Assembly (NCBI RefSeq): GCF_000143535.2
Contig: NC_037322.1
Span: forward strand, 1,302,001 to 1,366,000
DNA: 64,000 nucleotides
Direction: 5' to 3'
Source of the DNA: Botrytis cinerea B05.10
Taxonomy: Eukaryota; Ascomycota; Leotiomycetes; Helotiales; Sclerotiniaceae
A program made the translations under genes and the position numbers. The notes below the pieces were generated by a model that did not search any database, was not told where the DNA came from, and saw nothing but the letters and a program-made list of their open reading frames with translations. Below are positions 11,401-22,143 of this stretch, one piece after another; positions within the stretch are counted from its first letter, which is position 1, and every line of letters begins with the position of its first letter.

Positions 11401-11937
11401 CTCACATCGTGGGTAGACTTTGGATGAAAAAAAAAAAAAAGATCAAATGGGAGTCCAAGTCCCAATTGTGCCGGCGCCAGAACTAAATTTAACCCCAACC
11501 CCCTTTTGAGAACTGGTACTCTAGATACATAATACACGCTTTGTAAATCGTGTCCCTTGCTGCCTCGTGTGCTCTCTGGGATCTAGGGGGCTCGATTCTT
11601 ATTAATTGCGGAAGGAGGAAGATGGGGATCATGAGCAAAGGAGTTTTTCATGTTGCCCGGTATCATACGATGTACACAGCAAACCTACCGATGCATCTGT
11701 ACCAATGGGTGCTTTGCATTTGCACACGGCGAGCGAGAAAAGGAGGTGAGGGAGAGAGGGGGACCATGTTCGTCTTTCAGGATCAATACCTACTCTTAAT
11801 TGTTTTATTATTTAATTACTGGCTGCGCGACATTGGAGATGAGCCCTCTGCTGAGGGAGAGAGCCATTAGAGTTTACGACCAAATAGTTCATTCTCTTGT
11901 ACTAGTTATGAGGTGCAGCACAGCAATTAGGTATTTC

Positions 11938-11986
11938 GTTCCTGGCGCTCCCGCTTCATCCAGGAACGCCAGGAACGCCAGGAACC
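11938..11986. repeat. Inverted repeat joined to a 9-bp tandem repeat
   Basis: GTTCCTGGCG at 11938-11947 is the exact reverse complement of CGCCAGGAAC at 11967-11976 and again at 11976-11985, because a CCAGGAACG unit is repeated three times (11960-11986). The segment can form either of two alternative hairpins. Confidence 0.75.
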
Positions 11987-12188
11987 GGCCAATGAACGCG
12001 CCGGGCAAGGATGGGAGATCGACTACATTTCCCCTGTCAGATTGCTCAATTGATATGCTGGGAGATTGGGAAAACCCACAGGCAAAAGGCTGTGAGGGTT
12101 CTGGGGTTCGCATGTTTAGTGAGAAAGTTAGAATGCGTAGAGTGGGTGTAGTGGGTGTAGACGCAGTAGATATCGTCGATAGTGAATG

Positions 12189-12256
12189 CAGTCGATGGTA
12201 GATGGAGTCGACAGTGAATACAGTCGATAGTAGATACAGTCGATAGTAGATACAGT
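12189..12256. repeat. 16-bp minisatellite (ACAGTCGATAGTAGAT-like)
   Basis: Imperfect tandem copies of a GTCGATAGTAGATACA-type unit. Copies become more regular towards the right end. Confidence 0.8.
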
Positions 12257-12623
12257 TGTCTTCGTAGCCATCATCCTCGGAGTACCTAGGTAGTTAGCAC
12301 TCTCTCGACATGCTTCGTGGTGGGCATTGCCGGTGGATTCTAGAGTTGCGAGAGATACCCGTGGGACCTCAAATGCTCCATAACACGCTGGTGGGTTTTC
12401 TTATACTTCTGTCTGTCCGACCCTGTCTCGCGGGTATATTAGCCTTCATCGGAGGTGTTATCTCCTTCGTCCAGAGCAGATACCTCGTACAGTAGTGAGT
12501 AATAGTGCCCAGGTCGGTAGTTGGTGTTTGCTAGAGTTGGGAACCCCTGAATCTATGAACCTACCTACGCATTTGATTGCTCATCCTCAATTGCCAGTTT
12601 TTCTCGACCGTAATAATAGACAA

Positions 12624-12657
12624 CAGACATTAGACATTAGACATCAGACATCAGACA
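12624..12657. repeat. (AGACATY)n tandem repeat
   Basis: About five 7-bp units with T/C alternation at the last position. Confidence 0.8.
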
Positions 12658-12738
12658 ATCGATCGATTGTCGTAGATGAGAGAAAATTGGCAATAGATAT
12701 CCACTGCTGCATGCTTATTCTAAATTTGTAACGTAGAC

Positions 12739-12826
12739 TGTATGCTGTATGCTGTATGCCACTACATGTACCTACTACCTACTACCTACTCCATACACCA
12801 CACACCACACACCACACCACACATCT
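12739..12826. repeat. Compound microsatellite: TGTATGC, CCTACTA, then CACAC units
   Basis: Three short tandem arrays directly follow one another about 0.9-1.0 kb before the kinesin start codon. Confidence 0.75.
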
Positions 12827-12998
12827 TCGCCATGGCCACTTTCCTCAGACCCACGAACTGCACCGCAAATTCCCCATTTCAGCTTTTTCTCATAGTCTCC
12901 GCCGAGTTGAAGCTTTAGGATTGGTTTGCGTGAATCTTCCCCCATTCGTAATTCTTCACATCCTTCCCTTCCTGCACAGTGCATACTCTGTACATGCC

Positions 12999-13108
12999 AT
13001 ACATACCTACATACCTACATACCTACTACATACATACATACATGCATACATCCACCCACTCGCCCACTCGCCCACTCACCCACTCACTCACCCACTCACT
13101 CACCCATA
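12999..13108. repeat. (ACATACCT)/(ACAT)n and (CCACTCRC)n arrays
   Basis: Two neighbouring arrays (12999-13050 and 13052-13108). They lie 600-700 bp before the kinesin ATG and cause Tyr/His/Thr-rich spurious frames. Confidence 0.8.
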
Positions 13109-13708
13109 CATACATATTTACATGCTCCGTACAATCGGTATCCATTCTTTTTCAGCATCCGGCGCAAACTGCCCTCGACTAGCTTGACCACCGTCTCTCT
13201 TGTCTCTCCCTCTCTGACCTCACATCGCCTCCATTCGTTTTTGTATACCTCACATTATTGTCCACACTTCTCAACCTACGTTCATGCTGCATATCCTAAA
13301 AGTAATCCCGGACGCGTGGAAGAGAACGATATCTACATAGTCGACAAATCGACAACAACCACAACACGCGTGTTCATCTCCAACATTTCGCTTACCTCTC
13401 TGGGTGGTCCTGTTGGTCAGACGAAAAAAAAAGGAAGCATTATACATCCATTATACATCCTGGATAATTACAGGAGAGGCGAGAGAAAGGACGTCAAAAC
13501 TCGCAGCCCTCGATTCTTCAACTACAACATTATTCACTCTCATTCGGCCAATCTCTAACCAATGAATTTGCGTTGGGAGTTATCAATTTCCAACACCTTC
13601 TAATTACTTATCGAAACATAATCCAACTTGTTTACAATCACAACGACATAATATTATTACACTTCGGTCTTCGGAACATTTTGTCGCAACGAACGCTGCA
13701 GTAGAGCC

Positions 13709-16700
13709 ATGGCCAGCTCCCCTCCAGAATCGCCTCAAGTGAGTCTGCATCGGCCCGTAAGCGCAATGATAAAAGGAGCACCAAGATCGAATAGCCGGAT
13801 GAGCATGAGCAGTAAAGCTGGAGGAAGTCGAGCCTCGGACGAAGATGGCAAAACTGCAGTCAAAGTTGGTACGGAAGTGTTGATTGATTTTGTGCGTGTC
13901 GCTCACAAGGCTAATATGAATTACTTTTGCAGCTGTGCGAGTTAGACCACCCCTCCGGCCAACCGATCCTGGCTTCGACCTCATCCCACAAAGATTTCAA
14001 CGACCCATGGTACAGGTTACCTCGCCTACAAACTTAGCGATCGAGTCTCCCCAGGGAAAGAAGATATTCGTGTTTGATAGAGTGTTTAGTGAAGATGTGG
14101 ACCAGGAAGGAATCTGGGAATATCTGGTAGAGAGCACAAATGCCTTCATTCAGGGATACAATGTCTCTATGCTGGCATACGGACAATCCGGCGCCGGAAA
14201 GTCCTTCACAATGGGTACAGCCGGTTCAGGCGAGCAAGGAAAATCCGAGGTTATGGGTGAGTTCGAGGCCCGTCGCACTCAATCCGATATTGAGCTGCTG
14301 CACAACGTGCTGTGGTGCTCAAATGGGGAAGATGCTAATATGTGTGGAATTGTCTAGGTGTTATTCCACGTGCGGCCATGGCAATATTTGAGAAACTCGG
14401 CGGCGGGAAACCGCAGCAATCCAATCGGAGTTCCTTGACTGGTCTACGAGCTCCCAAGAGGTACTCCACGATTCCTGCTGCTGTGTCTGCGGAGGACAAA
14501 ACTTGGACTCTCAAGGCAACGTATGTCGAAATTTACAACGAGCAGCTGCGAGATTTATTAGTTCCCGAACATACACCAGCTCATGAACGAGAGGTGGTCA
14601 ATATTCGAGAGAACACCAAGGGTCATATTCTTCTTACCGGATTACACCAAGTCGAGATCAATACTGTGGAAGATCTCATGGCGGCACTCAATTTCGGGTC
14701 TATGATTCGCCAAACTGATGCAACCGCGATCAACGCCAAATCTTCACGATCTCATGCTGTGTTCAGTTTGAATCTGGTCCAGCGCAAATCGAAAGTAACA
14801 CCAGGCGCCGAAAAGAGATTTTCCGTTCCACTAGAAGCCATGAATGGTGGAGAAGTGGTCACAATTGACAGCAAATTCCATTTTGTCGATTTAGCTGGCA
14901 GTGAGAGATTAAAAAATACCGGCGCACAAGGAGAAAGAGCTAAAGAAGGTATTTCCATCAATGCTGGTTTGGCTAGTTTGGGCAAAGTTATATCGCAGTT
15001 GTCATCCCGACAAGCCGGATCCCACGTGTCGTACCGAGACTCAAAACTCACTAGGTTGCTGCAGGATTCACTTGGAGGTAACGCGATCACTTACATGATT
15101 GCATGTGTGACGCCGGCCGAATTTCACCTTAGCGAAACTCTGAATACTGTGCAATATGCTCAGCGTGCCCGCGCAATTCAAAGCAAGCCTCGCATCCAGC
15201 AAGTTTCAGATGAGAGCGATAAGCAAGCTGTCATTGATCGCCTGAAAGCAGAAGTCGCTTTTCTTCGGGATCAGATTAAACACAGTGAAAGCGGGGGTGA
15301 TCGTCGTAGCAAGCCCACAAGTGAGAGGCCCGAGCGACAAAACGAACGAGAAGTGGAACTGCATAATCAGTTACTTGACACGCAGGAAAATTACACGGCC
15401 CTTAGCCAACGACATGCTAAGCTCATCGCGGAACTAGCCAGAGCCAGGGATGAGGAAGTTGCTGATAATCAGGCTCATGAAAATACGTTGGGTGACAGTG
15501 CCACAGAGAGACTAAAACGCTCGAACTCATTCGCCGAGGCGGTTGAACAAGTGGTCCTTGAATACGAAAAAACGATTCAAAGTCTTGAACATTCTCTTTC
15601 TAATACTCGATCATCTTTATCCAATACCGAAACTCAACTTCTAGAAAAAGAAGCAAAGTGTGCTTATGCCGAGACAGTTAATCAACAACTTCAAGCACGC
15701 TTGCAAAAACTGGCTGATCGAGAAGCTAATACAGAAAGTTATTTGCATGACTTAGAAACGAGGCTCGAAGGTCATACTTCAGGCGAAGACAAAAACTCGG
15801 CAATTGTCATGGAGCTCCGCAAAGAGATTGCTCGCATTCGCGAAAATGAAGCTACTTCCGAAGACTACATTTCAACTCTCGAGGAACGCTTAGCCGAGGC
15901 TGATCAAGATTCGGAATTGATGCAACGTGAGATCGATCGATTGGAGCACGTTATTGAACGCCAACGAAGTCTTGGGAAACTGGACAGCCTGCTTTATGAT
16001 TTGGATGGCATTCAGCATGAAGGAAAAAATGGCGACGACAGCAAAGCTCCGAATAGCAGGCGATCTTCCTCCATTGGCATGAATAGCCGTCGACAAAGCC
16101 TTGCAAGCAGAAGAAATCAGAAGAACGTCATTCTAGAAACCGATAACGAAAGTGATGAGGATTTCTCAGTGAGCCCCGCAAATGGCATCAGGCCCGAGAC
16201 TGATGGTCCCGCCGATCGTGGAGATTCGATTGAGCTCGAAACGCCCCTGAAATCGTTAAGTGAGGAAATCGGTAGCCAGTATCCGCCACAAAGTCCAGCT
16301 CAATCAAAGTTCGTCGAGGATAAGCTCGAAAGTGTTAGTCAAGAACTCGTTGACCTGAGAGTTGAACATGAAGCCACCGTTGGCGAATATGATCTTCTTT
16401 CAATTAAATATGAAGAAGCTCTTCGTACATTGGCCGAACTTCAAGATGCTGTTGACGAAGCCCGTAATCCCGGTGCACGTGACTCTGTTTTGTCGACTCC
16501 TACGGCAACAGGTTCTTTTTTAGCAGACGCGAGGGTAAACGAGCTAAAGGGTGGAGGACAATATTCATCCTCGCGATCACTTTCGTCGGAATTGTCCTCA
16601 GCTGGGGAATTACCCACTACCGTAGAACAATCTGATGCTGAATCCGTGATCAAAAATTCGGGGTCGGTAGCTACCTCGGATGAGGCCAGCGACACGACAA

Positions 16701-19132
16701 GTATGGCGGAAGTTGACAATTTGAGAAAATTAGGCGCAGAGCACGAAGAAGCACAAGTGATGCTTGCTGAGAAATACGCGCAATTAGAAGAAGAACACAT
16801 AGCGGCTCTTGATCGCATGGAGGAGCTCAAGGCCGAGGTTTCAAAAGCGAGAATGAATGCCGAAGCTGCATCACCACGCTCGGGCACGCCAGTTATACGT
16901 CGCAAATCCAGTCAAAACGTTATGATTATCGATCGGGCCCATAGATCATTCGCCTCTTTGAGGAATATTGCAGCGGAAAATTTTGAGAATGAACCTGATG
17001 TTATGGCGAACTTTGAGTTAAACTTGAACACTGCCATGCACGAATTACATACCCGCTCAGAGCGCATTCAGGAACTCGAAGCCGACGTCACTACAGTCAA
17101 GAAGGAATTGGAAACCAAGACAACTATCATTAGTGGGCTTGCAAGAGAACGATCAAGCATGAAGGCGTCACCTATGGATATGTCGTTGGTCTCAACTATG
17201 CAGGACCAAATCATCAACTCCGAGAACCAAGTAAGAATGCTTCAAGAGACTCACAACTCTCGTGAAAAGGAGCTGCTTCAGCAAATCGAATCTCTTCGGA
17301 CTTCTATCAATCTCAATCATATGGACAGTGGTAACCCCGCTGACAAAAACACTTATGAGAGTGATGGGGCAGAGTATGATCATGAAAGAAAAATAGCAGA
17401 ACTGAAAGCAGAAGTCATCAATTGGGAAGGAAAGCACCAGGCTGTTTTGTCTTCCATGCAAAGTTCCCAAAATACTCTCGAGGCTACTATATCTGAATTG
17501 GAACAACAATTGACAAACTTGGTAAGGAGCGGGGAGCATAGGATACGCGAAGTTGGAGATCATAACACACACGTTTCAAACTTGCAACGAGAAGTTGAAG
17601 AACACAAGGCTTCTGTTGTCGCAAACGTCGCGCGATTCGCTGAGCTCGAGCAAGCCCATGCATCAACCCGTGAACAGCTCGAGGAAGCCATCCAGTCAAG
17701 AAATATTGTCTCCGCCGAGATGGAAGGGCACAAAATTCTTGTTAATCGATTGGAAGAGCAGATCGCCGAGCATGAAAGCATTGTCAAGGCTCACCACGAA
17801 GGAATAACCCTCTTGAACGCGAATCATGCTAAGCAGATTGAGGAAGTTCGCTCAAATAGCCAGGCTGACCACGAGGCCCAGGTAAACGAGTTGAGGGCTA
17901 AACATCAAGAAAGCATCGATGCACTGACAAAAGAGCTCTCTGACGCGCGAGACGATCTGACAAAGATCGCTACCCAGGTCGCGCTTGCACTTGGAGTAGA
18001 CGTTAGCACAGAGAGACTTCAAGATAGGATCACAGATCTCATTGCAAGCCAGAAAGCGCTCTCGAACCAAGAAGCTAAAGTTGGCGAGCTCGAGAAGTTC
18101 ACTAAAGAGTTATCAACCATAAATCAGTCTGTTATGAAGGAGCTAGAGGATACTAAAGCGGAACTGGCCAATCTCTTAACCAAGACTACCGAAGGCTCGA
18201 GGCTGAGGGATGAAAATGCTACAGTCGCAGATCAATTGGCGGCTTTGAGAAAGGAGTTGCACGACCTTGAAACTAAGAACAAGAAAAATTCAAGATTAGT
18301 AGAAGAGCTTGAGGATCAACTTGCCTCAAATTTCGATGAGCATCAAGCTGCTAACAATCGTTTGTCTACACTCCAAACAGAGCGCAATGCTCAATTAGAT
18401 GAAGCCAATACAAATGCTCTTCGTGCTCAGACTGAGCTGGAAGCAATCAAAGAGGAACACGCCGCTCTTCAGGTAAGTTACGAAGCTCAAGTTCATTGTA
18501 TGTATTAATATATCTGACTCATTCAATAGGCCAAATACCAGGAACTTTTGCAATCTGACGCCAACAAGCGTTCCAACTCGATCACTTCGCGACTCCACAA
18601 ATCTGCATCTGTGACATCCCTTCCATCACCACCCCCAGCAATTCCTTTACCGCCACTACCTGGAAACTCAGGAGCTGCACAGGCAGGACCTTCTCCTTCA
18701 ACATCGCCAGTTCCACCAACACCTACACAAAGTAGCTTCAATGCTCGCAATAGCAAAGACATAGCTGCAAATCAAATCCAAGAGGATCAAGAAGCTCGTA
18801 TCCGCACTATTGAGAAGCACCTGTTCGCTGAAAAGCAACTCACATCCACCCTCGAAGAGGCTCTCACAGATCTCGAGAAACAAAGCAACAAGGTCAAAGC
18901 CGATTGTGATGCATGGCGAAGACGTGCCAATGAACTGGAAGTTGAATTGAAAGCTGCCGAAGAAAAGGCCAAGAATGGCGATGCCGAGAAGGAAAATCGT
19001 TGGAGCTTAATGCAAGTCGAAGAAGAGAAGCGCAAGAGGAAAGAGGCAGAGCTCGCGAGAGCTCACCTTGAAGAACGTATGAATGCTCTTAGCAGCAAGA
19101 AAAAGAAGAAGGGCAGTTTGAATTGTTTCTAA
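13709..19132 (+). CDS. Kinesin with N-terminal motor and long coiled coil (kinesin-4-like)
   Basis: Four exons, 13709-13868, 13933-14256, 14358-18472 and 18530-19132, give 1733 aa, all in phase. The motor domain begins at AVRVRPPLRP (about residue 54). It has a P-loop GQSGAGKS near 137, switch I NAKSSRSHAVF, switch II VDLAGSERLKN near 338 and the microtubule-contact region HVSYRDSKLTRLLQDSLGGNA. It ends near residue 430 at YAQRARAIQSKP. The neck continues as KQAVIDRLKAEVAFLRDQI, then over 1000 residues of heptad-rich coiled coil interrupted by Ser-rich linkers, a Pro-rich patch in exon 4 and a final coiled coil ending KKKKKGSLNCF. GERAKEGISINAGLASLGKVISQL followed by the RDSKLTRLLQ run is most like KIF4/KIF21 (kinesin-4) motors, but family assignment needs a tree. 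Expected role: plus-end microtubule transport or spindle and microtubule-length control. Introns are 64, 101 and 57 nt. Confidence 0.9.
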
Positions 19133-20630
19133 AAGAAGAATCCAAAGTCCTGTATCAACATCTCCAAACTGCGTTTTCTTGCGACACTTCTTCTGGCTCT
19201 TGCTTTACCATTTATCCATATCTTACCTACATCTACATCTAATTCACGCCACTGTATCTTCTCTCAACGAAACCACTTGCCACAACATCCCACCGCAAAC
19301 TTGCGAAAATTGCGAGCACCCCTCACAAATAACGTTCAGGTATCGCGACTGCGGCATAAAGTGGGGTTCTAGAATCGAATCATTGCTTTACCATAATCAC
19401 CAGTTTATTTCCTTGTACATTAACGTCCCGCGATTTTACGAGATACCACAAAATTTTCCGACTTGTTTACTTTTTTTTTTTTACTCTTTTGGCGCCGCAG
19501 AAGACCACTTGCTTTTTTGACATTTTGAATTGGCGAAGGTGTTTAATGGAGCGAAACGAAAATGGCAATGAACGGCATTGATGTTTACATTTCTCTAATT
19601 TGCTTATTTGCTTGTTTAGACTAGCGAATGATCTTTGCAATTTTGCTTTTTTATTCTTCTTTCTACTGTTCGGGAGGAAACACATTTTTATGATGCCCAC
19701 ATAGATATTTAGTTTTGATTCTTCATGTGATATGGTGGGGGTGGGAAAGATAGCTTGAGGGGAGGTTGTTGGGTGGCAGGGGGTGCTTGCATGATGGGTT
19801 TCCTGGTTAGCGAGAATACATACCGGTAGTGGGAGAGGAAGGGGTTGAGGAGAAAAACCAGTAGATGGAGAGTTCCTGGTGACAGTAGAGCATAATGACA
19901 AAAATGAGATCGATATTTCGATCGGATTTGCATGCACAAGAGCGACTGCCTTGCTGGATTTGAGGTAGCATAAAAAATCACAGCAGGAAGGAAAGAAGGA
20001 AGAGGGGAAATCCGGTTGGTTGGACAACGCTAGAGAGAAGACGAGGACGATATCTGGAGTACAAAACATGATGATAGTGCGCAGATCAAGAACAAATAGA
20101 ATGATGATTTACCTTATACGCGGGTTTCGTGCGCGTAGTGCTTTGGGTGATATGTCCGGGTGTGTATTGCGTCGTTGAGTTTTGTCTTTTCTCTCACCTT
20201 GTCGAAACGTAGCTTTTTGAGTTCTTGGATTCTTGATTTCTTGAGTTCTTGAGCTGAGAATTAGTATAGAAGTGTGTTCGAGCTCTGATTCTTTCATACA
20301 AGTGGATATCTTCGCAGTTCTGTATCCATGATTTGGGCGACGGCCTAGATCATGTTCACTTGGGAAGTTCACTCTCATTTAAGATATTCACATTGTTTTA
20401 TCAGCTCAGTATACGTGCATCGTGAAGACTCAACGTAGTCAAGAGATGTAGTGCATCTGGGAGTTTCATTTATTCAAGCCATTTGAGATTTTTTTTAAAA
20501 AAAAAAAAAATCTCAAAATCTTCAAACAATGAGGAAATTCTGTCCCCAAAACTTCAATGACTAGATGATGACCAAGGAGCAAATTCAACAATAACGTTTC
20601 GTAATCGAATCATGCATAGTAGAAAAAAGA
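19133..20630. other. Spacer downstream of the kinesin, no gene recognised
   Basis: This includes the probable 3' untranslated region of the kinesin and AT-rich sequence. A 200-codon minus-strand frame at 19467-20069 looks like chance: pyrimidine-rich, no domain, tail of Lys codons from a T run. A long A/T inverted repeat sits at 20482-20517. Confidence 0.5.
20482..20517. repeat. Perfect 15-bp inverted repeat with A/T core
   Basis: TTTGAGATTTTTTTT (20482-20496) and AAAAAAAATCTCAAA (20503-20517) are exact reverse complements with a 6-base A spacer. This could be a cruciform, a transcript-end hairpin, or slippage of an A/T tract beside a chance GAGA/TCTC pair. No coding context. Confidence 0.8.
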
Positions 20631-21128
20631 TTATTTGTGCAACCTGCCAACCTCAAATATCGCCCCCCTTTTGTCATACGCGCGTTGCACAACCGGTTTC
20701 AGACGTGACTTTTTCCAAACCCGCGGAGAGGCGCGATTTCGAATGCTCTTTAATAAAACTTTCAACCGCGATATGATTTCAGAGTAGCAATCCAGTGATA
20801 TCTCATGAAAAGCACGCAAAACTCCCGAACCATCATGAACATGCCACATTTTTATGATGTGGCTCGTGCCTAAACGAAGCGAATATCGGGCGTATTTGGG
20901 AAGGAAAGGTTGGCTCAGTTCGAAATTATACTTTATACGGGGATCCTGATTTCTTCGAAAGTATTTGAACGAGATCTTGTAATAGGTGGCGGGTGTGGTA
21001 GTTACACATGGTGAACTGGGGGAATGTACTTGGATGCGCCGTTCTATGTATACATTCGAGGAGTTTTCTCGAGAAAAGGTTCCTTCCACTGGCCGTTCCT
21101 GTAATTCATTTGAATAACATAGCACCAT
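20631..21128 (-). CDS. Orphan single-exon ORF, 165 aa, unidentified
   Basis: A continuous minus-strand frame from ATG 21128 to the stop at 20631 has balanced amino-acid composition and no low complexity, unlike the spurious frames around it. It contains an Arg/Lys-rich C-terminal half (SRLKVLLKSIRNRASPRVWKK) and aromatic residues in the middle (YYKISFKYFRRNQDPRIKYNFE). There is no signal peptide, membrane segment or known motif. It lies between the kinesin and the SAM-domain gene, with 323 bp to the latter's start. It may be a lineage-specific gene or chance; expression evidence is absent. Confidence 0.35.
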   Translation of the reverse strand: MVLCYSNELQERPVEGTFSRENSSNVYIERRIQVHSPSSPCVTTTPATYYKISFKYFRRNQDPRIKYNFELSQPFLPKYARYSLRLGTSHIIKMWHVHDGSGVLRAFHEISLDCYSEIISRLKVLLKSIRNRASPRVWKKSRLKPVVQRAYDKRGAIFEVGRLHK

Positions 21129-21451
21129 GTCATAGCCTTAGAGCGTATGAAAGGACTCGCGCGTCTGTGTTTTTAATATAACGGTCGTATATCATGGCCA
21201 AGCGTTGCACTCGGCGTGCGCAGGTCAAATAGGAAGAGAAGCCGAATGTGGTATCAAATCCTGTATACAGGACTGACATGTAATTGGTTATTTGGTTGCT
21301 TAAGTTCCCAGCACATAGCTAAAGTCGGTATTATTCTGCTCACTGCATTTAAAGTAAGGCGCACGGAGCTCCATTCGCCGGCTTTCTCGCAGTTTAACCT
21401 TTTACCTTCCAATCTTTTCTTGGAGAACATCGCAATAAATGATTCCCAAAG

Positions 21452-22143
21452 ATGGATTTTCCTGACATGGATCTCTCAAACTTCGATCTACCAAAAATGA
21501 ACCTGCCAGACATGAATCCTCCAGACAGAGAACTTCAGTTGATACTCAACAGACTTCAAATGCTATGCTATCTGAATCGCTTGACGGATGCAGGGTTTGA
21601 TAATTGGGAAGTGGTGAAGGACATCACCGAGAGAGATATGTGAGTAGATTGAGAGTAGAAGTCGGGGCAAAGGGAAGTACTAATATTGATAGGCAAAAGC
21701 TTGGAATGAAGCTGGGCCATATAAGAGTTCGTTGTAACAGAAAGGCAAGATAGTCTTGAAATCGAACAGACATTAACATTTTGATAGAAACTTCAACGGA
21801 AAATTGCGACTTCGCGAGGATGGCCCCAAAGTGCCCCACTAAATGGCGCATATGTTTGTTGTGGAGGACAGAAGCAACAGGAACCCGCGGAGTCAAAGGT
21901 AAAAATGACATTTAACAAAAACGCAGATTTTGGATGAATTCCTTTCACGAAGATTGAACATTTTCTGATGCCTCGCGGCTCAAATAGCAAGAAATTGTAA
22001 CACAATTGACCGTTTCTGGCACCCAGTATTTCGTTGATGCCAATGGCATAGGTTAGTAATCACTCTCTTTGACTTCCATCTGCCAACCGAGCATCTGGCT
22101 GATAGGATGTCACTTAGGTATTCCTCACCATCCGCAACTGTAA
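21452..22143 (+). CDS. Small SAM-domain protein, five exons
   Basis: Exons 21452-21639, 21693-21726, 21788-21898, 21988-22051 and 22118-22143 give 140 aa, with phase kept at all four junctions. The spliced product contains LQMLCYLNRLTDAGFDNWEVVKDITERDMQKLGMKLGHIRKLQRKIA (written here in family order across the first two junctions), which matches the fungal SAM domain seen before HMG-box regions: an entry helix, the DITERDM turn, then LGMKLGH and a basic RKLQRKIA helix. After it come GGQKQQEPAESK and a short C-terminal part ending IPHHPQL. No HMG box follows in this model. It likely acts in protein-protein contacts. The second intron donor is GTTCGT, which is weak, and exons 2 and 5 are only 34 and 26 nt, so the model needs transcript support. 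Partners unknown. Confidence 0.6.

Larger units (their letters stand above)
7701..13708. other. About 6 kb without a recognisable gene, upstream of the kinesin
   Basis: No frame here carries a recognisable domain, and the longer ones are low-complexity or repeat-driven. The stretch from about 8.5 to 11.1 kb looks like ordinary mixed sequence, less AT-rich than other spacers. The part from 11.9 kb to 13.1 kb is crowded with tandem repeats, listed separately. It could contain a long promoter, an untranslated leader or a non-coding transcript, but nothing in the bases settles this. Confidence 0.5.

Noticed and set aside
12756..13558. Overlapping Tyr/His/Thr-rich frames before the kinesin
   Set aside because: They are read-outs of (ACATACCT)n and (CCACTC)n arrays.
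19467..20069. 200-codon minus-strand frame after the kinesin
   Set aside because: Pyrimidine-biased, no domain, ends in Lys codons from a T run; a chance frame in a 3' flank.
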